Virus record (IMG/VR): IMGVR_UViG_3300035698_018317
Location: 124,001 to 188,000 of that record
Length of the DNA: 64,000 nt
Reading direction: 5' to 3' (one strand)
DNA from: a virus
Under the pieces are notes generated by a model. It saw only the letters and a program-made list of their open reading frames with translations. It was not told the DNA's origin and searched no databases. The position numbers were made by a program, and so were the translations under genes. Each line of letters begins with the position of its first letter. Position 1 is the first letter of the stretch. Positions 47,830 through 54,364 of the stretch are shown here, one piece after another.

Positions 47830-47857
47830 CGAACCACAACGGTTCGGGGCTTTTTTT
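47822..47857 (+). terminator. Attenuator-type terminator before the tRNA array
   Basis: A 14-bp stem (AAAAGCCCCGAACC / GGTTCGGGGCTTTT) with loop ACAAC and a run of seven T. It lies between the leader peptide and the first tRNA, which starts 12 nt later. A terminator here would shut off the array unless it is bypassed. Confidence 0.85.
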
Positions 47858-47868
47858 GTTGTATTTTT

Positions 47869-47957
47869 GGAAAATAGGCAGATATTGGCTTGCTGCGCTG
47901 GTTTGCTAAACCAGTTGGCCTGAAAGGGTCATGAGGGTTCGAATCCCTTGTTTTCCG
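47869..47957 (+). tRNA. tRNA-Ser (GCU)
   Basis: GGAAAAT / GTTTTCC acceptor stem, anticodon stem CTGGT / ACCAG with loop TTGCTAA, long variable arm, and T-loop TTCGAAT. Reads AGU and AGC. Confidence 0.88.
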
Positions 47958-47960
47958 TTT

Positions 47961-48048
47961 GGAAAGTAGCCGAATATTGGTTTGTCGGGCTAGTTTCGAA
48001 AACTAGTTGGCCTTCGGGTCATAAGGGTTCGATTCCTCTTACTTTCCG
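47961..48048 (+). tRNA. tRNA-Ser (CGA)
   Basis: GGAAAGT / ACTTTCC acceptor, anticodon stem CTAGT / ACTAG with loop TTCGAAA, long variable arm. Only 3 nt after the previous tRNA. Reads UCG. Confidence 0.9.
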
Positions 48049-48062
48049 TGGTGACGATTGCC

Positions 48063-48083
48063 AATGCAACGCTAGGTTGCATT
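48063..48083 (+). other. Hairpin between tRNAs
   Basis: AATGCAAC / GTTGCATT with a 5-nt loop in an otherwise empty 69-nt spacer. Possibly a processing signal or a remnant of a tRNA arm. Confidence 0.35.
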
Positions 48084-48117
48084 AGTTTAAATAAATTTAA
48101 AAGTGAATATTGCCATC

Positions 48118-48189
48118 GGGCGGTTAACACTGTGGTCAGTGTGCTGGATTGAAGTCCCAGAAAAGTTGGTTCGATACCATCACCGCCCA
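48118..48189 (+). tRNA. tRNA, probably Phe (GAA)
   Basis: GGGCGGT / ACCGCCC acceptor, D-arm ACAC / GTGT, anticodon stem CTGGA / CCCAG (one mismatch) with loop TTGAAGT, four-base variable region, imperfect T-stem. G37 instead of the usual A is atypical for Phe. Confidence 0.6.
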
Positions 48190-48207
48190 TTTTATGTACA
48201 CTCCAAC

Positions 48208-48281
48208 GGTGGTTAGAGTGTGACGGTAGCACGGGTGAGCCTGAAACTCATCAAGAATGGGTTCGATTCCCATAACCACCA
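48208..48281 (+). tRNA. tRNA with atypical anticodon loop CCTGAAA
   Basis: GGTGGTT / AACCACC acceptor and a perfect T-arm (ATGGG / CCCAT). The best anticodon stem GTGAG / CTCAT gives loop CCTGAAA, formally anticodon UGA with C33 instead of U33, but the variable region is short, unlike Ser. A one-base register shift would read GAA (Phe). Identity uncertain. Confidence 0.5.
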
Positions 48282-48287
48282 TTAGTC

Positions 48288-48362
48288 GGAGCTTTGGTAC
48301 TGGTCTGGTGACAGTGTGCGCCTGAAGAGCGTAAAAGTTCGGTTCGATTCCGAAAGGCTCCA
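48288..48362 (+). tRNA. tRNA, probably Phe (GAA)
   Basis: GGAGCTT / AGGCTCC acceptor (T-G pair), anticodon stem TGCGC / GCGTA with loop CTGAAGA, T-arm TTCGG / CCGAA. The D-arm is irregular (ACTG / CAGT with two extra bases before it). G37 again. Confidence 0.55.
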
Positions 48363-48377
48363 TTTAGTTGTAAAAAC

Positions 48378-48450
48378 GCTGCGGTAGCTCAGTTGGTAGA
48401 GCACTAGACTGAAAATCTAGGTGTCGCTGGTTCGATTCCAGTCCGTAGCA
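48378..48450 (+). tRNA. tRNA-Phe (GAA)
   Basis: Canonical cloverleaf: GCTGCGG / CCGTAGC, D-arm GCTC / GAGC, anticodon stem CTAGA / TCTAG with loop CTGAAAA, T-loop TTCGATT. Confidence 0.92.
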
Positions 48451-48452
48451 TT

Positions 48453-48600
48453 GGATATTCACATGGCGGAATATATTGTTTCATTGACCCTTGTTCTTTA
48501 TAGAAATGCAAATGGAACTACAAGGCACACGCAGCTTTCTTCGGGAAGTGTGACCTCCCAGCCGAGGTCTTGTCCGTTCAATTCGGACTGTGAATATCCT
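48453..48600 (+). ncRNA. 148-nt RNA with tRNA-like ends
   Basis: A perfect 10-bp terminal stem (GGATATTCAC / GTGAATATCC) with a following T, and a T-arm next to the 3' strand (GTCCG TTCAATT CGGAC). Between them lie three hairpins: CCTTG...CAAGG with TTC / GAA inside, CACAC-CTTTC-TTCG-GGAAG-TGTG with a UUCG loop, and GACCTC / GAGGTC. No anticodon arm of normal size is seen. It starts 2 nt after tRNA-Phe and ends 4 nt before tRNA-Tyr, so it is probably processed like its neighbours. It may be a tRNA with an insertion or a tRNA-mimic RNA. Confidence 0.6.
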
Positions 48601-48604
48601 AAAC

Positions 48605-48686
48605 GGCAGTATTGAGCAATTGGCTGCTCCCCAGATTGTAAATCTGGCGTCGAAAGGCATTGAAGGTTCGAGTCCTTCTGCTGCCA
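48605..48686 (+). tRNA. tRNA-Tyr (GUA), copy 1
   Basis: GGCAGTA / TGCTGCC acceptor, anticodon stem CCAGA / TCTGG with loop TTGTAAA, class II variable arm. Confidence 0.92.
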
Positions 48687-48689
48687 GTT

Positions 48690-48920
48690 ATGAGTAAGAA
48701 AGATGAAAATAAGCGTAGAGAATACCAAATGCAGAATTATTCCGTGTATTATTTTCCTATAACAGGAGAAGTAATGTGTTGCCCAAAAAAAAGAAGTGTA
48801 TTTGGCGAGTTGCACGACCACCACTATTACATAAATTATTGTACTGATTGTGGGCAGCGAGTAAAACTTTTTGTTGCTAAAAGAAAACGTGTAGTTTGTG
48901 AACGTTGTAAAAAAGATTAG
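48690..48920 (+). CDS. Zinc-finger-like protein encoded inside the tRNA array
   Basis: A 76-residue protein (MSKKDENKRREYQMQNYSVY) with CC, CTDCG and CERC Cys groups and two HH pairs, so probably a small zinc protein. Its ATG lies only 4 nt after the 3' end of tRNA-Tyr and has no ribosome site. Cleavage at the tRNA 3' end would leave a nearly leaderless mRNA. A second tRNA-Tyr follows 8 nt after the stop. Function unknown. Confidence 0.6.
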   Translation: MSKKDENKRREYQMQNYSVYYFPITGEVMCCPKKRSVFGELHDHHYYINYCTDCGQRVKLFVAKRKRVVCERCKKD

Positions 48921-48928
48921 TCTATTTC

Positions 48929-49010
48929 GGCAGTATTGAGCAATTGGCCGCTCAGCGGACTGTAAATCCGCCGCCTTCGGGCATTGAAGGTTCGAGTCCT
49001 TCTGCTGCCA
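48929..49010 (+). tRNA. tRNA-Tyr (GUA), copy 2
   Basis: Same acceptor and T-arm as copy 1. Anticodon stem GCGGA / TCCGC with loop CTGTAAA differs, so this is a diverged duplicate. Class II variable arm. Confidence 0.92.
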
Positions 49011-49016
49011 TTATTA

Positions 49017-49122
49017 GCCCCCGTGACGGAATTGGCAGACGTGCGAGTTTTAAGGGTTTAAGAACCCACTAAAAGAAACTCGTGTCCATACGGGCGTACA
49101 GGTTCGAGTCCTGTCGGGGGCA
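49017..49122 (+). tRNA. Leu-type tRNA with 22-nt anticodon-loop insertion, copy 1
   Basis: GCCCCCG / CGGGGGC acceptor, Leu-type D-arm (GACGGAATTGGCAGACG) and class II variable arm. The anticodon stem CGAGT / ACTCG encloses a 29-nt loop instead of 7. The extra bases fold as GGGTT / AACCC with TTTTA / TAAAA below. Removing 22 nt gives loop TTTAAAA, anticodon UAA. See the copy at 55586. Confidence 0.75.
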
Positions 49123-49344
49123 TTAAGATTCAAATTCTTTTTGAATCATCTCCATTACTTTGTTAAAATCTTTTTCACTAGTTGTTTTGGTTTGAACGTA
49201 TTCGGCAGCTTTATCTATAGTGAGACCGCCTGTGCGAATGCTATTTACCATCTTACTAGCTAATTTATTTAAATTTAATTCACCATAACCCCCAACAAGT
49301 GGTGGCATTAATCTTGATTCTAACCATGTGTTAAAAGTTTTCAT
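49123..49344 (-). CDS. Tagged small helical protein, antisense within the tRNA array
   Basis: A 73-residue protein from ATG 49344: MKTFNTWLESRLMPPL, a strong tag match. The body is helical (LNLNKLASKMVNSIR, then IDKAAEYVQTKTTSEKDF and VMEMIQKEFES). It is encoded on the strand opposite to the tRNAs and fits exactly between two Leu tRNAs, ending one base from the first. No ribosome site; an ATAGATAC tract lies just upstream. Virion cargo inferred from the tag. Confidence 0.68.
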   Translation of the reverse strand: MKTFNTWLESRLMPPLVGGYGELNLNKLASKMVNSIRTGGLTIDKAAEYVQTKTTSEKDFNKVMEMIQKEFES

Positions 49345-49357
49345 AATGTATCTATTC

Positions 49358-49442
49358 GCCCTAGTGACGGAATTGGCAGACGTGCTGGCCTTAAAAGCCG
49401 GTGTCAATATATGGCGTGCAGGTTCGAGTCCTGTCTAGGGTA
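49358..49442 (+). tRNA. tRNA-Leu (UAA)
   Basis: GCCCTAG / CTAGGGT acceptor (first pair G-T), anticodon stem CTGGC / GCCGG with loop CTTAAAA, class II variable arm with an AT-rich loop. Confidence 0.88.
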
Positions 49443-49445
49443 TTT

Positions 49446-49518
49446 TCTGGGGACGTGGTGTGCAGAATGAAGTTAGGACTACACAAGGCTTATAGGTTCG
49501 AGTCCTATCACGGAACAT
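49446..49518 (+). pseudogene. Degenerate tRNA-like sequence
   Basis: A good T-arm (ATAGG TTCGAGT CCTAT) and a total length near 72 nt, but the acceptor strands pair only partly (TTCTGGG / CACGGAA) and no anticodon stem can be drawn. Probably a decayed tRNA. Confidence 0.4.
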
Positions 49519-49522
49519 CTCT

Positions 49523-49610
49523 GGAAAGCAGCCGAATATTGGTTTGTCGGGCTAGTTTTGAAAACTAGTTGGCCTCCGGGTCATAAGGGTTCGATTCCTC
49601 TTGCTTTCCT
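49523..49610 (+). tRNA. tRNA-Ser (UGA)
   Basis: GGAAAGC / GCTTTCC acceptor, anticodon stem CTAGT / ACTAG with loop TTTGAAA, long variable arm. Nearly identical to the Ser (CGA) gene except for the anticodon. Confidence 0.92.
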
Positions 49611-49613
49611 TTT

Positions 49614-49702
49614 GGATGGGAGCCGAATATTGGTTTGTCGGGCTAGTTTGGAAAACTAGTTGGCCTGAAAGGGTCATTAGGGTCCAATTCCCTACTCATC
49701 CG
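49614..49702 (+). tRNA. tRNA-Ser (GGA)
   Basis: GGATGGG / CTCATCC acceptor (one G-T), anticodon stem CTAGT / ACTAG with loop TTGGAAA, long variable arm. The T-loop is TCCAATT instead of TTCAATT. Confidence 0.88.
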
Positions 49703-49732
49703 TTCGAATAAAAATATAAAAATTATTCGAAC
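49702..49732 (+). terminator. Perfect 10-bp inverted repeat after the tRNA array
   Basis: GTTCGAATAA / TTATTCGAAC with an 11-nt AT loop, directly after the last Ser tRNA. Without a T-run it may be a processing or stabilising hairpin rather than a terminator. Confidence 0.4.
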
Positions 49733-49760
49733 CTTTACTATTATATAGTGGAGGTAAAAA

Positions 49761-50321
49761 ATGAAAGAAAATATTCTTAGATTAAGAAAAGAAGGAAAAT
49801 CATATGGAGAAATACAAAAAGAGCTAGGTTGTTCTAAAAGCACAATCTCATATCACTGTGGAGAAGGGCAGAGGGAAAAACAGGTTGAGAGGCAAAGGCA
49901 ATTCAGAAAAAACAATGTAATTACTAGAAGAATTGGTTCGTTTACACAAAACAGACCTAAAAAAAAGAACAAACAACCTAAATTTGAAAGAAGCGTAACT
50001 CAAAAAACACAAGAAAAAAGTTATGATTTCCAACGCAAACAAAAATGTTCTAAATTTAATTTCAAAGATGTATTAGAGCATTATGGAGAACAAACAACAT
50101 GTTACTTATCTGGAAGACTTATTGATTTATCAGAACCTAGAACTTATCATTTTGACCATATAATTCCGGTTTCAAAAGGAGGAGATTGTAGTTTTGAAAA
50201 CTTAGGAATTGTTCGTAAAGAAGCAAATAGGGCTAAAAGTGACCTATTAGTAGAAGAATTTATTGAGCTTTGTAAAGACATTCTCGAATACAATGGTTAT
50301 ACAGTAATTAAAAACGATTAA
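49761..50321 (+). CDS. HNH homing-type endonuclease
   Basis: A 186-residue protein. The N-terminal 40 residues are a helix-turn-helix (LRKEGKSYGEIQKELGCSKSTISYHC). The C-terminal third is an HNH domain: CYLSGRLID, YHFDHIIPVSKGG and SFENLGIVRKEANRAKSD, with the DH pair and the final N/K present. Placed right after the tRNA array with its own ribosome site (GGAGGTAAAAA), as free-standing phage homing endonucleases often are. It could drive spread of the linked tRNA segment. Confidence 0.85.
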   Translation: MKENILRLRKEGKSYGEIQKELGCSKSTISYHCGEGQREKQVERQRQFRKNNVITRRIGSFTQNRPKKKNKQPKFERSVTQKTQEKSYDFQRKQKCSKFNFKDVLEHYGEQTTCYLSGRLIDLSEPRTYHFDHIIPVSKGGDCSFENLGIVRKEANRAKSDLLVEEFIELCKDILEYNGYTVIKND

Positions 50322-50349
50322 TTATCAAACTAAAACAATATATAATGTT

Positions 50350-51336
50350 ATGGGTGCTCAAACTACAGAGGGAACAGGATTTGGTTCTGCTGAAGGTCCA
50401 ATTAGAGGACTAGGCGATGTAACCAAGATTCTAAAAAAGAATGCTGATGGGTCAGCATTCTCAAGTGAAGATAGCGTCATTAGAGAAACTAGTGGCGGTG
50501 ATGCTGTAGATATACCTATAGACCCAATAGATGGCTTAGATGCTGAAAATGTTCAAGAAGCTTTAGAAGAACTCCAAGAAGAAGTTGAGGCTGGTGGGAT
50601 TCCACCATTAGCGGAAAACATCACTGTTATACCAGTTGGAGATTTAACATCAACAAATGTACAAGATGCGTTAGAAGAACATCAGGATGACATAGATAAT
50701 ATCGAATCAGATGTTGCTATAAATGCATTTGATATTTTTACTAATGCCACAAATATTGATGGAAAAATAGATAAGATTTCTGCTCCGGTTACTGGGAATT
50801 TCCCATTAATTACGGCGACTGGTGAGGTGTCTAATTCTACGGTGGGTCCAGATGATTATTATACTCAGGGAGAAATAGACGCTTTAGAATACAGTCACTC
50901 TAGCTTATTAGACCTTCAAGGTGGAAGTGCTTCAGAAAGATACCATTTAACAAATGCACAACATACCAATTTAACTGATGGCGACCCCACATTTGATACG
51001 ATTGTTTTAAATGATATTATCCTTAATGACAGCCAAGCCACAACAAAAGAATATGTAGATTCTATAGTAGCTGGTTCTGGTGCTTGGTTAGACCCTGTAA
51101 TTGACTTCAGTACAGAAGCAGCAGCCACAGAAACTACTGGCTTTCGCTATATTGCCTCTGCGGATGGTTCGACTTGGACAAAAGATAATATTTATGAATA
51201 TAATGGTGCATCGTGGGATGAAACAGTAATAGCTTCAGGAAATACTACTTTTGTAGAAGATTTAGGATTAGTCTACTTATTCACTGGAACTAGTTGGGTT
51301 GATACTGGTGGAGTGTTCCAAATCATAATGACTTAG
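50350..51336 (+). CDS. Tail fibre, N-terminal part of a probably frameshifted gene
   Basis: A 328-residue protein starting MGAQTTEGTGFGSAEGPIRG, the same anchor as the protein at 30329. The shaft includes NVQEALEELQEEVEAG and NVQDALEEHQDDIDN repeats and a LLDLQGGSASERYHLT motif typical of fibres. The frame stops at 51334. In the -1 frame the sequence continues as NHNDLDGLQGGSGDDTEQYH, a second copy of the same shaft motif, and then runs open to 53795. One missing A in the run near 51319-51322 would explain this. Confidence 0.75.
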   Translation: MGAQTTEGTGFGSAEGPIRGLGDVTKILKKNADGSAFSSEDSVIRETSGGDAVDIPIDPIDGLDAENVQEALEELQEEVEAGGIPPLAENITVIPVGDLTSTNVQDALEEHQDDIDNIESDVAINAFDIFTNATNIDGKIDKISAPVTGNFPLITATGEVSNSTVGPDDYYTQGEIDALEYSHSSLLDLQGGSASERYHLTNAQHTNLTDGDPTFDTIVLNDIILNDSQATTKEYVDSIVAGSGAWLDPVIDFSTEAAATETTGFRYIASADGSTWTKDNIYEYNGASWDETVIASGNTTFVEDLGLVYLFTGTSWVDTGGVFQIIMT

Positions 51337-51476
51337 ATGGTCTTCAAGGAGGTTCTGGAGACGATACAGAACAGTATCACTTAACACAAGCAGCACATGA
51401 CATAGCAGAAACATTCAATGTAAGTACTCCATCTAATTTTGATAAATTAGTATACGATAGCGGGTCAAGCGAATGG

Positions 51477-53795
51477 GTGAATGATAATCCAGACGAAATT
51501 TATCATAAATCTTCTGATGAAATATTGACAGAAACTCATGGTATTTTCTTTGTAAATGCCTCTGGAGGGGATGTCACACTGACTATAGCTGACAGTGCTC
51601 TAAATAATAACAATTCTGGAATAATGAGATTTTATAAGTCATCGAATGATGAATTTGAAGTCATTATTGTAACTTCTGGTGGGCAAAACATTGGCACTGA
51701 TACATCCCAAACCATTTGGAAAATTGATGAAGGATTTTCTTGCATTAGTGATTATAATGGAGGTGTAAATTCTGGATGGAGGATTGTTCAAGATAGCAGA
51801 ACATTCACAGGTCAAGTTTCTAAAATTTTCCAAGTAGCTACTCAAGGAGCCGAATACACATCTGTAGTCGATGCTATTGCTGATATTAACCTTATTGGGG
51901 ATGCATCTGCTACTATTAAGTATGTTATTGATGTGGCACCCGGAATCTATACAGAAGACCCATTTGTTGTGCCTGATTATGTTTCTATAATGGGTAAAAA
52001 CGATGAAGCTACATTTATAAAAACAAATGATAATACTGTAACGTTTATTGAATTAGGTCATAATTCTGTTCTTTACAACCTTAGAGTAGATGGTGACTCA
52101 CCTGTTACAAATGCGGTAGTTAGCGTATATTGTACTGATGAATCTGAATTGGTTAGAGTTGTTTTTCAAAACTCAGGAACATGTGTAAAAACAGTAAGTG
52201 GATTTACAACTGTTGAGTCTTGTAAGTTTAAGGATAGTTGTAATATAGGAATTGAGGTCACTGGTGGTATTGTAGGGTCAACGAGCCTATTTTCAGAAGT
52301 TTCAGATATATTCCTCTATGCAAATGGCGGCCTTCTTGTTGCCAACAACATGTTTAGTTCCAATGCCACAACCCATTTATACGCAAATAATGGTGGAACT
52401 TTACAACCAAATTTAATTAATTGTGAATTTGGAACAAATGTGTTGAGAACTGGAACAACTGGTGTAAACACAATTACAGGCTCTAATATTCATGGCGAAA
52501 GCTCTCAAACATGGCATGTTTTGCAAGAAGCCGCATCTGGAGAGATGCATCTAACTGCAAATTTATTGTTAGCGACGAAAATTTCTATGGTAAGTCCTGA
52601 AAATATCACTATTGATTTCAATAGTGAGTTAGAAGGAGATGAAGGCCATGTGTTTTATGAAGAGCTTCAAGTAGGGGCACCAGAAAAAGGCAGAGAATCT
52701 GTATTTGGTGAGGGAGATAGTTACACTCGTGGAATGTTGGTATATACCGAAACGGCAGGCGGTGTATTTGTCGATGAATCTGAAGCCGCAGCGAGTGCTT
52801 CTGGCTCAACTTTTGAATTCACGGGTGTTGCTGCCGACAACGCAATCTATGTTTCTTCAGATTTGCAAGACGTAACAGACTACAAACAATTTTTAGGAAT
52901 TAAAGCTAGTATTATTGTTGCAGCAACAGGAACGGGAGAAATAGTAACCGAATATTGGGATGGTTCAAGTTGGACGGAATTTAATAATATGTCAGCGGAA
53001 GCTGATGTCCCTTACACTCAACATGCAAATAACATATTTGAGCGTACAGGTTCAGAGCAAATTAGATTTCAAGATATATCTTTATCTTCGGCAACATGGA
53101 CAAAAAATGACCCATTAACACTTGGCGACCCCAATCAGGGAACTAATAGATTTTGGGTTAGGTTCAGAATAGATTCACTGCTAATTACAGCTCCAATATT
53201 TCAGCAATTCAAAGTCCATAGCAATAGAACCGAAATTAATGCTGATGGATTTGTTGAATATATGGGAGGGGCAAGAAAAAGAATCAGCATTGAAGGAATT
53301 AATTTAGGAAACACATTTGAAATTGATGGGTTTGCTCCTAAAGACAATACTGTTGATTTCGGTCCCACAATCAATCTTAAAGTTAAGAAAAATAAATTTG
53401 AAGATACCAAACTAGACGGTTTTGGACAAGCGATTGCAGTGCCAGATGGTTTGGATACTTCTATGCCATTAAGATATGTAGTTCGATGGTCGCTAAATTC
53501 CGATGAACCGTCTGGTGATGTTGCATTGGATTTTGTATACGGACAAGCACAAGTAGGCACGATATTAGATGGCACTAATACAGAAGTTATAATCACCGAC
53601 ATTACCACTACTGTAGCAAATACAGCCGATGAAATTTATGAGACTGTATACTCATTCTCTATCACAAGCTCGCTGCCTGAAGACGGATTATTTATAGTTC
53701 TTAAAAGAGATGCAGATGGAGGTGCTACTGGAGATACTTATGGTGGTGATGTATATATTGTAAATACTGAGTTGCTTGGGTATTTTTGGCATTAA
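51477..53795 (+). CDS. Tail fibre/tailspike, C-terminal part
   Basis: A 772-residue frame from GTG 51477; it is open upstream to at least 51318 and is probably the continuation of the fibre that starts at 50350. Residues about 120-380 show the repeating short-strand pattern of a right-handed beta helix (ATIKYVIDVAPGIYTED, YVSIMGKNDEATFIK, FTTVESCKFKDSCNIGIEV). The C-terminal 300 residues form beta-sandwich receptor or glycan-binding domains. It likely binds or degrades host surface polysaccharide. No catalytic residues identified. Confidence 0.75.
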   Translation: MNDNPDEIYHKSSDEILTETHGIFFVNASGGDVTLTIADSALNNNNSGIMRFYKSSNDEFEVIIVTSGGQNIGTDTSQTIWKIDEGFSCISDYNGGVNSGWRIVQDSRTFTGQVSKIFQVATQGAEYTSVVDAIADINLIGDASATIKYVIDVAPGIYTEDPFVVPDYVSIMGKNDEATFIKTNDNTVTFIELGHNSVLYNLRVDGDSPVTNAVVSVYCTDESELVRVVFQNSGTCVKTVSGFTTVESCKFKDSCNIGIEVTGGIVGSTSLFSEVSDIFLYANGGLLVANNMFSSNATTHLYANNGGTLQPNLINCEFGTNVLRTGTTGVNTITGSNIHGESSQTWHVLQEAASGEMHLTANLLLATKISMVSPENITIDFNSELEGDEGHVFYEELQVGAPEKGRESVFGEGDSYTRGMLVYTETAGGVFVDESEAAASASGSTFEFTGVAADNAIYVSSDLQDVTDYKQFLGIKASIIVAATGTGEIVTEYWDGSSWTEFNNMSAEADVPYTQHANNIFERTGSEQIRFQDISLSSATWTKNDPLTLGDPNQGTNRFWVRFRIDSLLITAPIFQQFKVHSNRTEINADGFVEYMGGARKRISIEGINLGNTFEIDGFAPKDNTVDFGPTINLKVKKNKFEDTKLDGFGQAIAVPDGLDTSMPLRYVVRWSLNSDEPSGDVALDFVYGQAQVGTILDGTNTEVIITDITTTVANTADEIYETVYSFSITSSLPEDGLFIVLKRDADGGATGDTYGGDVYIVNTELLGYFWH

Positions 53796-53805
53796 AATTA
53801 TTTTA

Positions 53806-53814
53806 CTATATTAA
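53806..53814 (+). promoter_or_regulatory. Late-promoter-like box CTATATTAA
   Basis: Ends 4 nt before the ATG at 53819, with the same core as the boxes at 12466 and 33326. Confidence 0.55.
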
Positions 53815-53818
53815 ATAC

Positions 53819-54364
53819 ATGAAATACAAGTGTTCAATATATAAAGAAGAGCCGGAACACTGCCGAGATTACCCATGGAACGAGGCAAATGACCTTTTTC
53901 CTAGTTGTATTTTCTACAATGCAGAAACAGACACAATAATTACAGAAGAAACAGTCTTGGAAACAAAAACAAAAGAAGAGCTTCAAGAATACTGCATTAG
54001 TTGTGGAAAATGTTGTTTTTATTGGGAAGATGGTAAACCAGTAATTCCTTGTTCGGCATTAGAAATCACAGAAGATGTAATAAGTGAGGAAGTGATAAGA
54101 GCCGAAATAAAGTCACAAAACTTGTCAGATGGGTCATTTATACAATGGAAATATGCAGATACAAAAATGTTAGTCGGTTATTTTGATGGCTTGCATTCTT
54201 TTCGTGCGACGTTTAACCCAGCCACTTTAGAGTGGGATGCGATGCGACGAATTACGGCTGACTTTGCAAAAATGAGTGGACATAAGATTCTTGCAGAAGC
54301 GATGGTTGCATGTGAGGTTGAAGCTTATCATAGGCAAAAAAGACGCTGTTTTATAATGAGCTAG
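53819..54364 (+). CDS. YkgJ-like Cys-cluster protein, apparently permuted
   Basis: A 181-residue protein from ATG 53819. CSIYKEEPEHCRDYPW at residues 5-20 matches the C-terminal motif of YkgJ/UPF0153 metal-binding proteins, and CISCGKCCFYW near residue 60 matches their N-terminal CxxCxxCC motif. The order is reversed relative to the usual family. The cluster probably binds zinc or iron-sulfur. The promoter box 4 nt upstream fixes this start over an earlier in-frame ATG. It overlaps the end of the convergent tagged gene by 14 nt. Confidence 0.6.
   Translation: MKYKCSIYKEEPEHCRDYPWNEANDLFPSCIFYNAETDTIITEETVLETKTKEELQEYCISCGKCCFYWEDGKPVIPCSALEITEDVISEEVIRAEIKSQNLSDGSFIQWKYADTKMLVGYFDGLHSFRATFNPATLEWDAMRRITADFAKMSGHKILAEAMVACEVEAYHRQKRRCFIMS

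Noticed and set aside
48453-48600. tmRNA
   Set aside because: The element is under half the usual length, with no recognisable tag frame ending in hydrophobic Ala residues and no pseudoknots.
48463-48615. 50-codon frame starting MAEYIVSLTLVLYRN inside the 148-nt RNA
   Set aside because: It runs through the whole structured element and into tRNA-Tyr and has no ribosome site. The 10-bp terminal stem and T-arm favour an RNA gene, though this cannot be fully excluded.
47990-48824. Open frames on both strands across the tRNA array
   Set aside because: They cross several complete tRNA genes and lack ribosome sites. The exception is the gene at 48690, which lies between tRNAs.
49017-49122. Group I intron in tRNA-Leu (UAA), as in cyanobacteria
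   Set aside because: The insert is only 22 nt, far below the size of any group I intron, and shows only a simple hairpin.
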